A stretch of DNA of 64,000 nucleotides, from the NCBI RefSeq assembly GCF_000466685.1, contig NZ_ANNG01000005.1, forward strand, positions 62,001-126,000, read 5' to 3'. Below are positions 26,479 through 36,337 of the stretch, piece after piece. The position numbers were made by a program, and so were the translations under genes. A model generated the notes under the pieces. The model made no database searches. It saw only the letters and a list, made by a program, of their open reading frames with translations, and was not told where the DNA came from. The stretch is from Campylobacter concisus UNSWCS. Its GTDB lineage: Bacteria > Campylobacterota > Campylobacteria > Campylobacterales > Campylobacteraceae. The first letter of the stretch is position 1, and each line of letters begins with the position of its first letter.

Positions 26479-27216
26479 ATGAGCGAAAATATCTTAGAAC
26501 TTAAAAAAATAAACAAATTTTATGGAGAGCTTCACGCCTTAAAAGATATAAGCTTAGAGGTAAAAAGTGGCGAGGTGGTCGTGCTTCTTGGGCCATCAGG
26601 CTGTGGCAAGAGTACAACTCTTAGGTGCATAAACGGCCTTGAGAGCATAGCAAGCGGCGAGATCGTCATAGACGGCGAAGTGATAGATGCTAAATTTAAT
26701 GAGTGGCAAAGGATCCGCCAAAAGGTCGGCATGGTCTTTCAAAGCTACGAGCTCTTTGATCACATGAACGTTATAGACAACGTCCTTCTTGGGCCTTTGA
26801 AGGTGCAAAAAAGAGATAGAGCTGAGGCTGAAAAGACGGCTGATATGTGGCTAAGCAAGGTTGGACTACTTGATAAGAAATTTGCCTATCCAAAGGAGCT
26901 AAGCGGCGGTCAAAAGCAGCGCATAGCAATCGTTAGAAGCCTTTGTTTAAACCCTGAGATCATGCTATTTGACGAGGTTACGGCTGCGCTTGATCCAGAG
27001 ATCGTTAGAGAAGTGCTTGATGTGATACTAAATTTAGCCAAAGATGGCATGACGATGCTAATAGTCACCCACGAGATGAGCTTTGCAAGAGCGGTTGCAA
27101 ATAAGATCGTATTTATGGACGCTGGAGCGATCGTGGAGATCAGCGAGCCAGAGGAGTTTTTTACTAATCCAAAGAGCGATCGCGCAAAGAAATTTCTAAA
27201 TTTATTCTCATTTTAG
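26479..27216 (+). CDS. Amino-acid ABC transporter ATP-binding protein
   Basis: A 245-aa GlnQ/PEB1C-type ATPase. Walker A GPSGCGKSTTLR (near 38-49), Q-loop VFQSYELFDHMNV, signature LSGGQKQRIAI (near 141), Walker B IMLFDEVTAALDPE and the switch His in IVTHEMSFA are all present and intact. It energises the two permeases encoded before it. The operon continues with the lipoprotein gene after a 91-base gap that contains a small hairpin. Confidence 0.95.
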   Translation: MSENILELKKINKFYGELHALKDISLEVKSGEVVVLLGPSGCGKSTTLRCINGLESIASGEIVIDGEVIDAKFNEWQRIRQKVGMVFQSYELFDHMNVIDNVLLGPLKVQKRDRAEAEKTADMWLSKVGLLDKKFAYPKELSGGQKQRIAIVRSLCLNPEIMLFDEVTAALDPEIVREVLDVILNLAKDGMTMLIVTHEMSFARAVANKIVFMDAGAIVEISEPEEFFTNPKSDRAKKFLNLFSF

Positions 27217-27257
27217 AAAAAATAAGAGATAATTTGCCGTTTTTTCAAAATGCGTTT

Positions 27258-27278
27258 AGAGCGAGATTTGACCGCTCT
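27258..27278 (+). terminator. Weak hairpin between ATPase and CjaA-like gene
   Basis: AGAGCG and CGCTCT pair around a 9-base loop, followed by TATTTACT. It may act as an attenuator or processing site setting a different level for the binding protein; it is too weak to be called a full terminator. Confidence 0.35.
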
Positions 27279-27307
27279 TATTTACTAAATTTTCTAAAGG
27301 AGAAAGA

Positions 27308-28165
27308 GTGAGAAAATTTAAATTTTTCTTATTAGCATTAGTCGCTACCGTCTTTCTAACGGGTTGTGGTGATGACAAAGGTGCGGACAAAGCAGCCGCC
27401 TCAAACCAAGCTGATACGATCGCAAAGATCAAAGAGCGTGGATATATAAGGATAGGCGTTTTTAGCGACAAACCGCCATTTGGCTACGTCGATAAAGATG
27501 GCAAAAACCAAGGCTATGACATCTACTTTGCAAAACGCATCGCAAAAGACTTGCTTGGCGATGAGAGCAAGGTTAAATTTGAGCTAGTCGAGGCTGCTGG
27601 CAGGGTCGAAGTGCTTACAGCTGACAAGGTCGATATCACGCTTGCAAATTTCACAAAGACGCCTGAGCGCGCACAAGTTGTTGATTTTGCGCTTCCATAT
27701 ATGAAAGTTTCACTTGGCATCGTTAGCCCTGAGGGCGCTGTGATAAAGAGTGTTGATGAGCTAAAAGATAAAACTTTAATCGTCAATAAAGGCACAACAG
27801 CGGACGCATTTTTTACAAAAAATTATCCTGATATCAAGCTTTTAAAGTATGATCAAAACACCGAAACTTTCGCAGCTTTGGTTGATAAAAGGGGTGCAGC
27901 TCTAGCGCATGATAACGCCCTACTTTTTGCCTGGGCGAAAGAGACTCCTGGCTTTGTCGTTGGCGTTGAGGCGCTTGGCGATGTGGATGTGATAGCTCCA
28001 GCTGTCAAAAAGGGTAACAAAGCCTTGCTTGAGTGGCTAAATAACGAGATCATAGAGCTTGGAAAAGAAAATTTCTTCCACAAGGACTATGACGCAACAC
28101 TAAAACCGATCTATGGCGACAGCGTAAATCCTGAATCTCTAGTCGTCGAAGGCGGCAAACTCTAA
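27308..28165 (+). CDS. cjaA: CjaA-like cysteine-binding lipoprotein of the ABC importer
   Basis: A 285-aa substrate-binding protein starting with GTG after GGAGAAAGA. The lipobox LTGC (Cys near 21) anchors it to the inner membrane. The SBP_bac_3 fold is seen in GYIRIGVFSDKPPFGYVD and DITLANFTKTPERAQVVDFA. Close in sequence to C. jejuni CjaA, which binds cysteine; that assignment is from memory of the family. Its position after two permeases and an ATPase completes the importer. Confidence 0.85.
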   Translation: MRKFKFFLLALVATVFLTGCGDDKGADKAAASNQADTIAKIKERGYIRIGVFSDKPPFGYVDKDGKNQGYDIYFAKRIAKDLLGDESKVKFELVEAAGRVEVLTADKVDITLANFTKTPERAQVVDFALPYMKVSLGIVSPEGAVIKSVDELKDKTLIVNKGTTADAFFTKNYPDIKLLKYDQNTETFAALVDKRGAALAHDNALLFAWAKETPGFVVGVEALGDVDVIAPAVKKGNKALLEWLNNEIIELGKENFFHKDYDATLKPIYGDSVNPESLVVEGGKL

Positions 28166-28176
28166 ATTCAAAGTGA

Positions 28177-28500
28177 GTGATCATAGTGAATGAATTTAAT
28201 GAATATGTTCGCGATAGATTTTCTGAATTCGGCGATATTGTCATAAAATCCATGATGGGTGGATACCTTGTATATTTTAACGGTAAACTGATAGGTGACA
28301 TTTGTAATAATGAACTGTTTTTAAAGAGAACGCCGACATCGGACAGACTTCTTGCAGACTCAGAACTACGTTATCCTTATAATGGCTCAAAGACGTTAAT
28401 GCATGTATTCGAGAAATTTGAGGATGCGAATTTGATTGGAGAATTGTTGCGCGGCATGTATGCGGAACTGCCCGAAAAGAAACCAGCAAAAGCCAGATAA
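28177..28500 (+). CDS. TfoX/Sxy N-terminal domain protein
   Basis: A ~105-aa protein (GTG at 28177 or 28186) with the TfoX_N fold: IKSMMGGYLVYFNGKLIGDI (near 23-42) and LFLKRTPTSDRLL. In gammaproteobacteria TfoX promotes competence gene expression; stand-alone N-terminal domains in other phyla have no proven role. Codons such as CGT, CCC and TAT differ from neighbouring genes, and it is a single gene between the cjaA operon and a bidirectional terminator, which fits acquisition from another lineage. Confidence 0.8.
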   Translation: MIIVNEFNEYVRDRFSEFGDIVIKSMMGGYLVYFNGKLIGDICNNELFLKRTPTSDRLLADSELRYPYNGSKTLMHVFEKFEDANLIGELLRGMYAELPEKKPAKAR

Positions 28501-28524
28501 GTTGAATGTTTAAATAAAATTTTA

Positions 28525-28562
28525 AAAAGCATTTTGGAGTAAATTTAACCCAAAATGCTTTT
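28525..28562. terminator. Bidirectional rho-independent terminator
   Basis: AAAAGCATTTTGG and CCAAAATGCTTTT form a perfect 13-base stem with a 12-base loop, A-rich on the left and T-rich on the right, so it can stop transcripts of both the TfoX-like gene and the convergent phosphohexomutase gene. Confidence 0.85.
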
Positions 28563-28567
28563 ATTGG

Positions 28568-29935
28568 CTACATCAAGCTCTTTAGTAAATTTGTCACTTT
28601 TTGCTCGATCTCTTCTAGAAATTCCTTACTTTTAGCTTCAAATCTAGTGACGATAACTGGCGTTGTATTTGACGCACGCACCAGCGCCCAGCCATTTTCA
28701 AACTGAATCCTAATACCATCAATGTCAATGATATTTTTTATCTTTGGCAGGTCACAACCATCGTTTTTCACGCACTCTTTTAGCTTGGCAACTATCTTAA
28801 ATTTAGCCTCGTCAGTCGTCTTTATCTTGATCTCATCGGTGCTAAAGACAAGCGGCATCTTATCAAGCTCGCCGTCAAGGTCAAAGCCCTTATGAACTAG
28901 CTCAAGCACCCTCATCATCGCATAAAGCGCATCATCAAAGCCAAAATAGCGCTCTTTAAAGAAGATATGACCGCTCACTTCAGCCGCAAGATCTACGTTT
29001 AGCTCTTTCATCATCTTTTTTATATTGCTATGTCCAGTTTTTCCCATAAAAACTTCGCCGATCTTGGCGATCTCATCGTACATATTTTGTGAGCATTTTA
29101 CCTCGCCAAGCACCTTTGGATGATCCATATTTAGCGCATAAAGATAGGCTAGTTCATCGCCTTTTATATCTCTTTTTGGCGTTATAACTGCGATCCTGTC
29201 GCCATCTCCGTCAAAGCCAAATCCAAGGTCAAATTCCTTCTTTTCGATGAGCGAAAATATCTCTTTTAAATTCTCTTTTTCACTTGGGTCTGGGTGGTGA
29301 TTTGGGAAATTTCCGTCTGGATCTTCATATAAAATTTTTGCATTTAACCCAAGCGCCTTGACGATAGGCACCAAGCTCACGCCAACAGCACCATTTGCGC
29401 AGTCGATGACAAAAGGCTTTTTGAAATTTTTAAGCTCACTAAATTCTTTTACAAAAAACTCGACATATTTTTCTAAGATGTTAAATTTCTCACAGCTCTC
29501 ATCGTCTGCGATCTCTAAATTTGAGGCGATTATCTCGTTTACCTTGTCTTTTAAAATTTGCAGATCTTTGCCAAAAAAACTATCTTTTTTGATCGTGATC
29601 TTAAAGCCGTTATAATCTTTTGGATTGTGAGAGCCCGTGATCATGATGTTTGCGTCAAAATAATCAGCATAAACGCTAAAGTAGCCAACAGGAGTTGGAA
29701 GCAAGCCGATGCTATAAATTTTAAAGCCACCAGCCTTGTTTAGGCCACTTAACAGATACCTAAAAAGTGTGCTAGCACTAAGCCTTGCGTCAAAGCCAAC
29801 GCTTAAAGTTTTCACGCCAAATTCGTTAAATTTCTTACCCAAAGCAAGTCCTATAGCCTTGACGCTGTCCTCTGTCAAGTCTTTTTCAAAAATGCCGCGG
29901 ATGTCGTATTCTCTAAAAATTTCATCATATTTCAT
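28568..29935 (-). CDS. Phosphomannomutase/phosphoglucomutase
   Basis: A 455-aa alpha-D-phosphohexomutase of the AlgC/PMM-PGM type. The phosphoserine loop is TGSHNPKDYNGFK (Ser near 101), the metal loop GFDGDGDRIAVI (near 237), the sugar-binding loop GEVSGHIFF appears as AAEVSGHIFF, and the phosphate-binding end reads VRASNTTPVIVTRFE. It interconverts hexose 1- and 6-phosphates for LPS, capsule or glycan precursors. It stands alone between a terminator and the groEL terminator. Confidence 0.93.
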   Translation of the reverse strand: MKYDEIFREYDIRGIFEKDLTEDSVKAIGLALGKKFNEFGVKTLSVGFDARLSASTLFRYLLSGLNKAGGFKIYSIGLLPTPVGYFSVYADYFDANIMITGSHNPKDYNGFKITIKKDSFFGKDLQILKDKVNEIIASNLEIADDESCEKFNILEKYVEFFVKEFSELKNFKKPFVIDCANGAVGVSLVPIVKALGLNAKILYEDPDGNFPNHHPDPSEKENLKEIFSLIEKKEFDLGFGFDGDGDRIAVITPKRDIKGDELAYLYALNMDHPKVLGEVKCSQNMYDEIAKIGEVFMGKTGHSNIKKMMKELNVDLAAEVSGHIFFKERYFGFDDALYAMMRVLELVHKGFDLDGELDKMPLVFSTDEIKIKTTDEAKFKIVAKLKECVKNDGCDLPKIKNIIDIDGIRIQFENGWALVRASNTTPVIVTRFEAKSKEFLEEIEQKVTNLLKSLM

Positions 29936-30029
29936 TGTAAATTCTCCCTAAAAGAATGCAAAAATGATACAAGAATAAATTTAAAAAGGAGTAAATAATT
30001 TTATAAATTTAGTGAGGTTAAAATTTAAA

Positions 30030-30057
30030 TTCGAGCTAGAAAAGGCTCTAGCTCGAA
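30030..30057 (-). terminator. groESL terminator
   Basis: TTCGAGCTAG and CTAGCTCGAA form a perfect 10-base stem with an 8-base loop just after the groEL stop, followed on the minus strand by ATTTAAATTTT. Confidence 0.75.
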
Positions 30058-30065
30058 AGGGGCTG

Positions 30066-31712
<1,647 letters not shown>

Positions 31713-31717
31713 TTAAA

Positions 31718-31978
31718 TTATTTAATCACACCTAAAATGTCGTCGATGTTTAAAACAAGATATGTCTTATCATCTAAATTCACCTCAGTGCCAGCGTATT
31801 TAGCAAATACTACTTTTTCGCCAACTTTTACGCCCTCAGCTTCAGCACCAACTGCTTTTACCTCGCCGCTTAAAGGTTTTTCTTTTGCGTTATCAGGTAT
31901 AATGATGCCCGAAGCTGTCGTCTTTGTCTCTTCTACGCGTTCGACTAGGACACGCTTGCCTAATGGTTGAAAGTTCAT
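31718..31978 (-). CDS. groS: Co-chaperonin GroES
   Basis: An 86-aa Hsp10: [33 protein letters not shown] holds the standard barrel start and the mobile loop that contacts GroEL (about residues 17-34). First gene of the groESL operon. The start codon is preceded by AAAGGATGAACA. Full-length compared with the ~90-aa norm. Confidence 0.98.
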   Translation of the reverse strand: MNFQPLGKRVLVERVEETKTTASGIIIPDNAKEKPLSGEVKAVGAEAEGVKVGEKVVFAKYAGTEVNLDDKTYLVLNIDDILGVIK

Positions 31979-32007
31979 TGTTCATCCTTTTAGTTTAATT
32001 GTCTTTT

Positions 32008-32034
32008 TTAGCACTCTTTATTTTTGAGTGATGA
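32008..32034 (-). promoter_or_regulatory. CIRCE operator (HrcA-binding) upstream of groES
   Basis: TTAGCACTC, nine bases, then GAGTGATGA matches the CIRCE consensus TTAGCACTC-N9-GAGTGCTAA with one perfect half and two mismatches in the other half. It starts two bases downstream of the -10 box, the ideal place for HrcA repression, implying heat-shock control. hrcA is not in the window. Confidence 0.88.
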
Positions 32035-32035
32035 A

Positions 32036-32064
32036 ATGCTAGCATTTTTTTCTGAAAAAGTCAA
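32036..32064 (-). promoter_or_regulatory. groES promoter
   Basis: On the minus strand TTGACT (32059-32064) and TAGCAT (32036-32041) are 17 bases apart, and the -10 has a TG extension (TGCTAGCAT). The spacing is ideal and the CIRCE operator overlaps the likely transcription start. Confidence 0.75.
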
Positions 32065-32086
32065 TAATTTATAGTGATTTTTATTA

Positions 32087-32115
32087 AAAACTTTAGTCTA
32101 AGTGACTAAAGTTTT
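32087..32115. repeat. 12-base perfect inverted repeat between groES and asmA-like gene
   Basis: AAAACTTTAGTC, loop TAAGT, GACTAAAGTTTT. It lies between divergent genes, 23 bases upstream of the groES -35 and 32 bases before the AsmA-like start. A terminator makes no sense for divergent genes, so it may be an operator for the AsmA-like gene or for both. Confidence 0.6.
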
Positions 32116-32146
32116 ATGATATATAAAACTAATATAAAGGAATTTT

Positions 32147-34690
32147 ATGAAAAAAGTAGCTTACATAGTTGGCGCGCTTGTGCTCATAGTAGCTTGCATT
32201 TTTGGCTTTATCTTTAGCTCTTTTGGCAACAAATTTATAGCCAGCAAAATAGAAAAAGAGGCGCTAGCTCGTGGTTTCGATGTCAAATTTAAAGACTTTA
32301 ATCTTGGGCTTAGCACCCTAAATTTAGAAGCGACCGTGATGAACGCCATAAATTTAAAGGTAAATGGCGATCTATCCTTGCTTGCTCAAAGTATGAACTT
32401 AAATATAGATATAAATGCCAACAATGCAAAGGCTAGCGAGCTTGGGCTAAAAAAGGATGTCGCTCTTAAAGCAAATGTGGCTGGCAAATTTAGCGACTTC
32501 AAGCTAACAGCAACTGGCACGGCGCTTGGTTCAAACATAAATTTAAACGCAAATTTAAAAGACTACCTGCCAAAAGCTCTAAATCTTGACGCTAAAAATA
32601 TCGAACTTTCTGAGATCTCAGCTCTGGCTAAAAAGCCAAATTTAGCTAGCGGCAAGCTTGATCTAACGAGCAATATGCAAGGAGTTGATGAGAAAAATGA
32701 GCCCATCATAAACGCTCAAATTTTAGCAAGCGATGCAGCGATAAACAAAGAAATTCTTAAAAATGAATTTGGGCTAAATTTAGCAAAAGATATAAACTTT
32801 AAAGGCGGTGTAAATGCTAAATTTGCAAATGAAAAAGTGAGCGCAAAAACCCTTATCATCGCACCTGAAGCCACTTTAAAAGCAAACGAGACGACTTATG
32901 ATCTAGCTAGCAAAAATTTAAAGAGCGACTTTTTGCTAAATGTGCCTGATCTTGCCCTTTTTGGCAAGCTCTTAGGCGAGCAACTAAGCGGCGCTGTGGA
33001 TGCAAACGGCGAAATTACAATGCAAGAAAATGCCCTTAAAAACCTAAAAGCTGAGATAAACGGGCTTGGTGGCAAGATAAATGCAAATTTTGATAGCAAA
33101 AACTTAGCCCTAAATGCAACTAGCATCAAGTTAAAAGAGCTTCTAGCGCTTGCCTTGCAGCCTAGCTACGCAGACGGACAGATAAATTTAAACGCAAATT
33201 TTAGTGGCTTTGACGAGCTAAAAAAGCTTGCAGGCGAGGCTAAATTTGAGATAAAAAATGGCCTTATAGATAATGGTCTTGCAAAACTTAAAAAAGCGGC
33301 GAAATTTGAGCTAAAAGGCGGTGCCACAGCAAAAGGTGAGCTTGTAAATTTTGACGCAAACGTGCTTAGCGACCTTGGCGAACTAAAGGATGTAAAGGGC
33401 GTTTTTGACCTAAAAAACAGCCAAATTTTTAGCAAATTTGCCCTGCTTATTAGCGACCCTGAGAAATTTAAGGCAGTTAGTGGCTTTGAGGTGGGCTCAA
33501 AGATGGCGCTTGCGGGCGATGTGAAAGTTAAAGCAAGCAAGATAGATGAGCTAAATTTAGGCGGCGATGCCTTTGCTGGCAAGCTAAACGCCACCATAAA
33601 AAATGAAAATCTTGATCTTAGTCTAAAAGAGGCACAGCTAGGAGAAATTTTAGCACTTAGCGGCAACGACAGGCTGGCAAATGCTAAGACAAATGTCCAA
33701 GCAAAGGGGCAAAATATCTTTAGCAAAAGTCCAAGCGTCGCCGCAACGATCGCTTTAAATGATGGCAAATTTAACGCCGCAGCACTTAGCAAAATGCTTG
33801 ATAAAAAATTCCCCGAAAATGAGAAATTTAGCTCAAATTTGAGCCTAGACTATAAAGGCGACATAGTAAAATTTAGTGGCGACTTTCTTAGCTCGCTAGC
33901 TGATATAAAGGGCATAGATGGTAGCTTTGACGTGGGCAAAAGCACGCTAAGCTTAAAGCTTCAAGCGGTAGTTTCAGAGCTAAACAAGCTTGCGTTTTTA
34001 GCTGGCCGCGAGCTTCACGGTAAATTTGCAGCCCTAGTAACAGCAAATGGCAAAGTGGATGATCTAAGCGTAAAAGCCACTTCAGATGATCTATTCAAGG
34101 GCAAACTCGAGGCAAACTACAAAGGCGGCGCGCTTGATGCGGTGCTAAAAAACTTTGAGGTCAAGGGGCTAACGCAGACTTTGGGGCTAGAGCATCTTTA
34201 TGATGGCAATGGCGATGCTAAATTTGACTACGAGACAAAGCAAAAGCTCGGTAAATTTGACATCTTGCTAAAAGAGGGTCACCTAGCCAGCACAAATCTC
34301 ACAAACAACATAAAAACTTTCACCGGCAAGGACATCACAAAAGAAATTTACAAAGACGGCAAAATTTACGGCGATATAAAGGGCGACAACGTCATTTTTA
34401 ACGTAAATTTAAGCTCGCCAAAGAGCGATATAAAGGTTACAGGCGGCACTTACAATACCGCGACAAAAATGCTTAATGCGCCGCTTGTTTGCAGGCTAGA
34501 AAAGACTGACCTAAACGTGCAAATTTCAGGCACAACAGATAATCTAAAATACGACGTCAGATCGCAGTATCTTGAAAATAAGGTCAAAAAAGAGATAGGT
34601 AGATTTTTAGATAAAAAACTAGGCGGCAAAGATAGCGACTCTAGCAGTGACAAGCAAAATTTAAAGGGGCTTTTAAAAGGGCTATTTTAG
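32147..34690 (+). CDS. AsmA-like envelope protein
   Basis: An 847-aa protein with an N-terminal membrane anchor (about residues 4-26) and a long periplasmic beta-rich region with many repeats of short N/D/L strands, ending in a basic tail. The last ~150 residues (GLTQTLGLEHLYDGNGDAKF, then FDILLKEGHLAST) resemble the AsmA C-terminal block. AsmA-like proteins are thought to carry phospholipids to the outer membrane as a hydrophobic groove. The MFS gene follows directly at the next base. Confidence 0.82.
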   Translation: MKKVAYIVGALVLIVACIFGFIFSSFGNKFIASKIEKEALARGFDVKFKDFNLGLSTLNLEATVMNAINLKVNGDLSLLAQSMNLNIDINANNAKASELGLKKDVALKANVAGKFSDFKLTATGTALGSNINLNANLKDYLPKALNLDAKNIELSEISALAKKPNLASGKLDLTSNMQGVDEKNEPIINAQILASDAAINKEILKNEFGLNLAKDINFKGGVNAKFANEKVSAKTLIIAPEATLKANETTYDLASKNLKSDFLLNVPDLALFGKLLGEQLSGAVDANGEITMQENALKNLKAEINGLGGKINANFDSKNLALNATSIKLKELLALALQPSYADGQINLNANFSGFDELKKLAGEAKFEIKNGLIDNGLAKLKKAAKFELKGGATAKGELVNFDANVLSDLGELKDVKGVFDLKNSQIFSKFALLISDPEKFKAVSGFEVGSKMALAGDVKVKASKIDELNLGGDAFAGKLNATIKNENLDLSLKEAQLGEILALSGNDRLANAKTNVQAKGQNIFSKSPSVAATIALNDGKFNAAALSKMLDKKFPENEKFSSNLSLDYKGDIVKFSGDFLSSLADIKGIDGSFDVGKSTLSLKLQAVVSELNKLAFLAGRELHGKFAALVTANGKVDDLSVKATSDDLFKGKLEANYKGGALDAVLKNFEVKGLTQTLGLEHLYDGNGDAKFDYETKQKLGKFDILLKEGHLASTNLTNNIKTFTGKDITKEIYKDGKIYGDIKGDNVIFNVNLSSPKSDIKVTGGTYNTATKMLNAPLVCRLEKTDLNVQISGTTDNLKYDVRSQYLENKVKKEIGRFLDKKLGGKDSDSSSDKQNLKGLLKGLF

Positions 34691-35851
34691 ATGAAAAAGG
34701 CGGAAAATTTAAAGTATCTAATGGGGCTTGGGCACTTTTGTAGCGACATAAACCAAAGTGCGCTTGGTGCGATGCTGCCCTTTTTCATCGCGAGCTACCA
34801 CTACGACTACGCCACAGCCGCCTCGCTCGTGACCGCCACAAATTTAGCAAGCTCGCTCATCCAACCGCTGATCGGCCGCTTAAGCGACAAAAAAGAGCTG
34901 CCCTACATCATCCCGCTTGGACTGCTACTTGCAGGTGGGGGCATGAGCCTCACTGGCTTTATCACAAACTACTACTTCATCTTACTCTGCGTGATGATAA
35001 GTGGTATCGGCGCCGCGCTCTTTCACCCAAGCGCTGCAAGGATCGTAAACTACGCCTCAAACGCCAAAAATAGAGCCAAAAGTATAAGCATATTTTCATT
35101 TGGCGGAAACGCAGGCTTTGCAGTTGGGCCCATTTTAGTCGCTGTTTTTGTGGGAAATTTTGGCCTAAAAGGGACGCTAGTCTTTATAATCCCTCAAATT
35201 TTACTAACACTTTTATACCTTAAAAAGGGCAAATTTATAAAAGCGCTCGAAGGCAATCACAAAAAGCAAATTTCACAAAAAACAAGCGCTCTAAAAGACG
35301 ATCTGGGCGCGTTTTTAAGGCTTTGTGTCTGTATATTTTCACGCTCTATCGTCGCATTTGGCTTTTCGGCATTTTTTAGCATCTATCTCATCAAAATTTT
35401 TGGCCTTAGCAAAGAAGCTGCAAATGTAAATTTAAGCCTCTTTTTTGCTGCAGGTGCGATCTCTACGCTATTTGGTGGAGCTCTAGCTGATAGATACGGA
35501 CTAGTTAGGCTCATCAAAATAAGCCTAAGTATCGCCGCGCCGCTAGTCGTGCTAATGCTCTTTATCGACAGCTACGCGCTATTTCTCGTGGCCTCCATGT
35601 GTGTGAGTGCCTGCATCAGCCTATCTTTTAGCCCCTCTATCGCCCTTGCACAGCTTTATCTACCAAATCAAATCGGCCTAGCCTCAGGCGTAACGCTTGG
35701 ACTTAGTATAACAATCGGCGGTATATTCGCAACAGTCATTGGCAAGATCGCTGACATCTTTAGCCTAACACACTCATTTTACTTTATCGCCGCAGTTTCG
35801 CTCATCTGCGCCATTTCTAGCTATTTTTTAAAGCCGGTCAGTAGAACTTAA
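34691..35851 (+). CDS. MFS transporter (Fsr-like)
   Basis: A 386-aa protein with 12 helices. It opens with LKYLMGLGHFCSDINQSALGAMLPFF and has LIGRLSDKKE in the loop between helices 2 and 3 and GGALADRYG in the second half, the MFS loop motifs. HFCSDINQ is typical of the fosmidomycin-resistance (Fsr) branch. The substrate is not determined. It directly abuts the AsmA-like gene, so the two are co-transcribed. Confidence 0.87.
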   Translation: MKKAENLKYLMGLGHFCSDINQSALGAMLPFFIASYHYDYATAASLVTATNLASSLIQPLIGRLSDKKELPYIIPLGLLLAGGGMSLTGFITNYYFILLCVMISGIGAALFHPSAARIVNYASNAKNRAKSISIFSFGGNAGFAVGPILVAVFVGNFGLKGTLVFIIPQILLTLLYLKKGKFIKALEGNHKKQISQKTSALKDDLGAFLRLCVCIFSRSIVAFGFSAFFSIYLIKIFGLSKEAANVNLSLFFAAGAISTLFGGALADRYGLVRLIKISLSIAAPLVVLMLFIDSYALFLVASMCVSACISLSFSPSIALAQLYLPNQIGLASGVTLGLSITIGGIFATVIGKIADIFSLTHSFYFIAAVSLICAISSYFLKPVSRT

Positions 35852-35965
35852 ATTTATATCCCCTGCTTCATTTTTATACAAAAAATTAAGTAATGAAATT
35901 TGCGAGTAAATTTTAAATTCCTACTTGTTTTACCATACTCGCAACGAGACTTCGCTACGAGGAAG

Positions 35966-35988
35966 CAAGGCGGATGAGCAAAAACAAG
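35966..35988 (+). repeat. 23-base copy of the element core
   Basis: The 23 bases beginning CAAGGCGGATGAGC are identical to 36241-36263 in the neighbouring element. To the left lie TTGTTTTACC and a small CTTC/GAAG hairpin, and to the right ACAAAACATGG, suggesting a decayed relative of the same element. Confidence 0.7.
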
Positions 35989-36227
35989 CAACAAAACATG
36001 GTTTATTAAATTTAAAAGCATAGAAAAATTTGAATTTATATAACGGCAGTATTTTGTGATAGATTTAAATGTTGCGCGGTTTAAAATTTGCGCAGACTAG
36101 ACAAATATAAATTTAAATTTTAGTTACAAAACATCAAGGCAAAGTATCTTGCGATGATTTTAAATGCTATGAAGAAATTTTCGACCGAAGATAGAACAAA
36201 TAAATTTAAGCAATTAAGACAAGAAAA

Positions 36228-36326
36228 TTTTTGTTTCAGACAAGGCGGATGAGCAAAAACAAGGGAGCGTATATATCATACGTGACCGAAGTTTGAAGCG
36301 ATATCCAACGCAGTATAAAACAAAAA
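36228..36326. mobile_element. MITE-like 99-base element with 14-base terminal inverted repeats
   Basis: The left end TTTTTGTTTCAGAC and right end GTATAAAACAAAAA are inverted copies with two mismatches over 14 bases. No open frame inside. The core includes GCAAAAACAAGGGAGCG. The end lies 12 bases from the uvrB stop. No clear target duplication was identified, so mobility is inferred only from the ends and the nearby partial copy. Confidence 0.55.
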
Positions 36327-36337
36327 GGGCTTGTCTT

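Larger units (their letters stand above)
35852..36337. other. Non-coding gap with repeat fragments between MFS and uvrB
   Basis: No convincing gene in 486 bases. It holds a 99-base element with terminal inverted repeats (36228-36326), a second copy of part of its core (35966-35988), and AT-rich filler. The two flanking genes converge, so at least one terminator would be expected; I do not see a classical one. Confidence 0.7.

Noticed and set aside
33166..33792. 208-aa frame opposite the AsmA-like gene
   Set aside because: Composition is the mirror of the Ala/Lys/Asn-rich sense gene (Phe/Ser/Leu-rich); no ribosome site.
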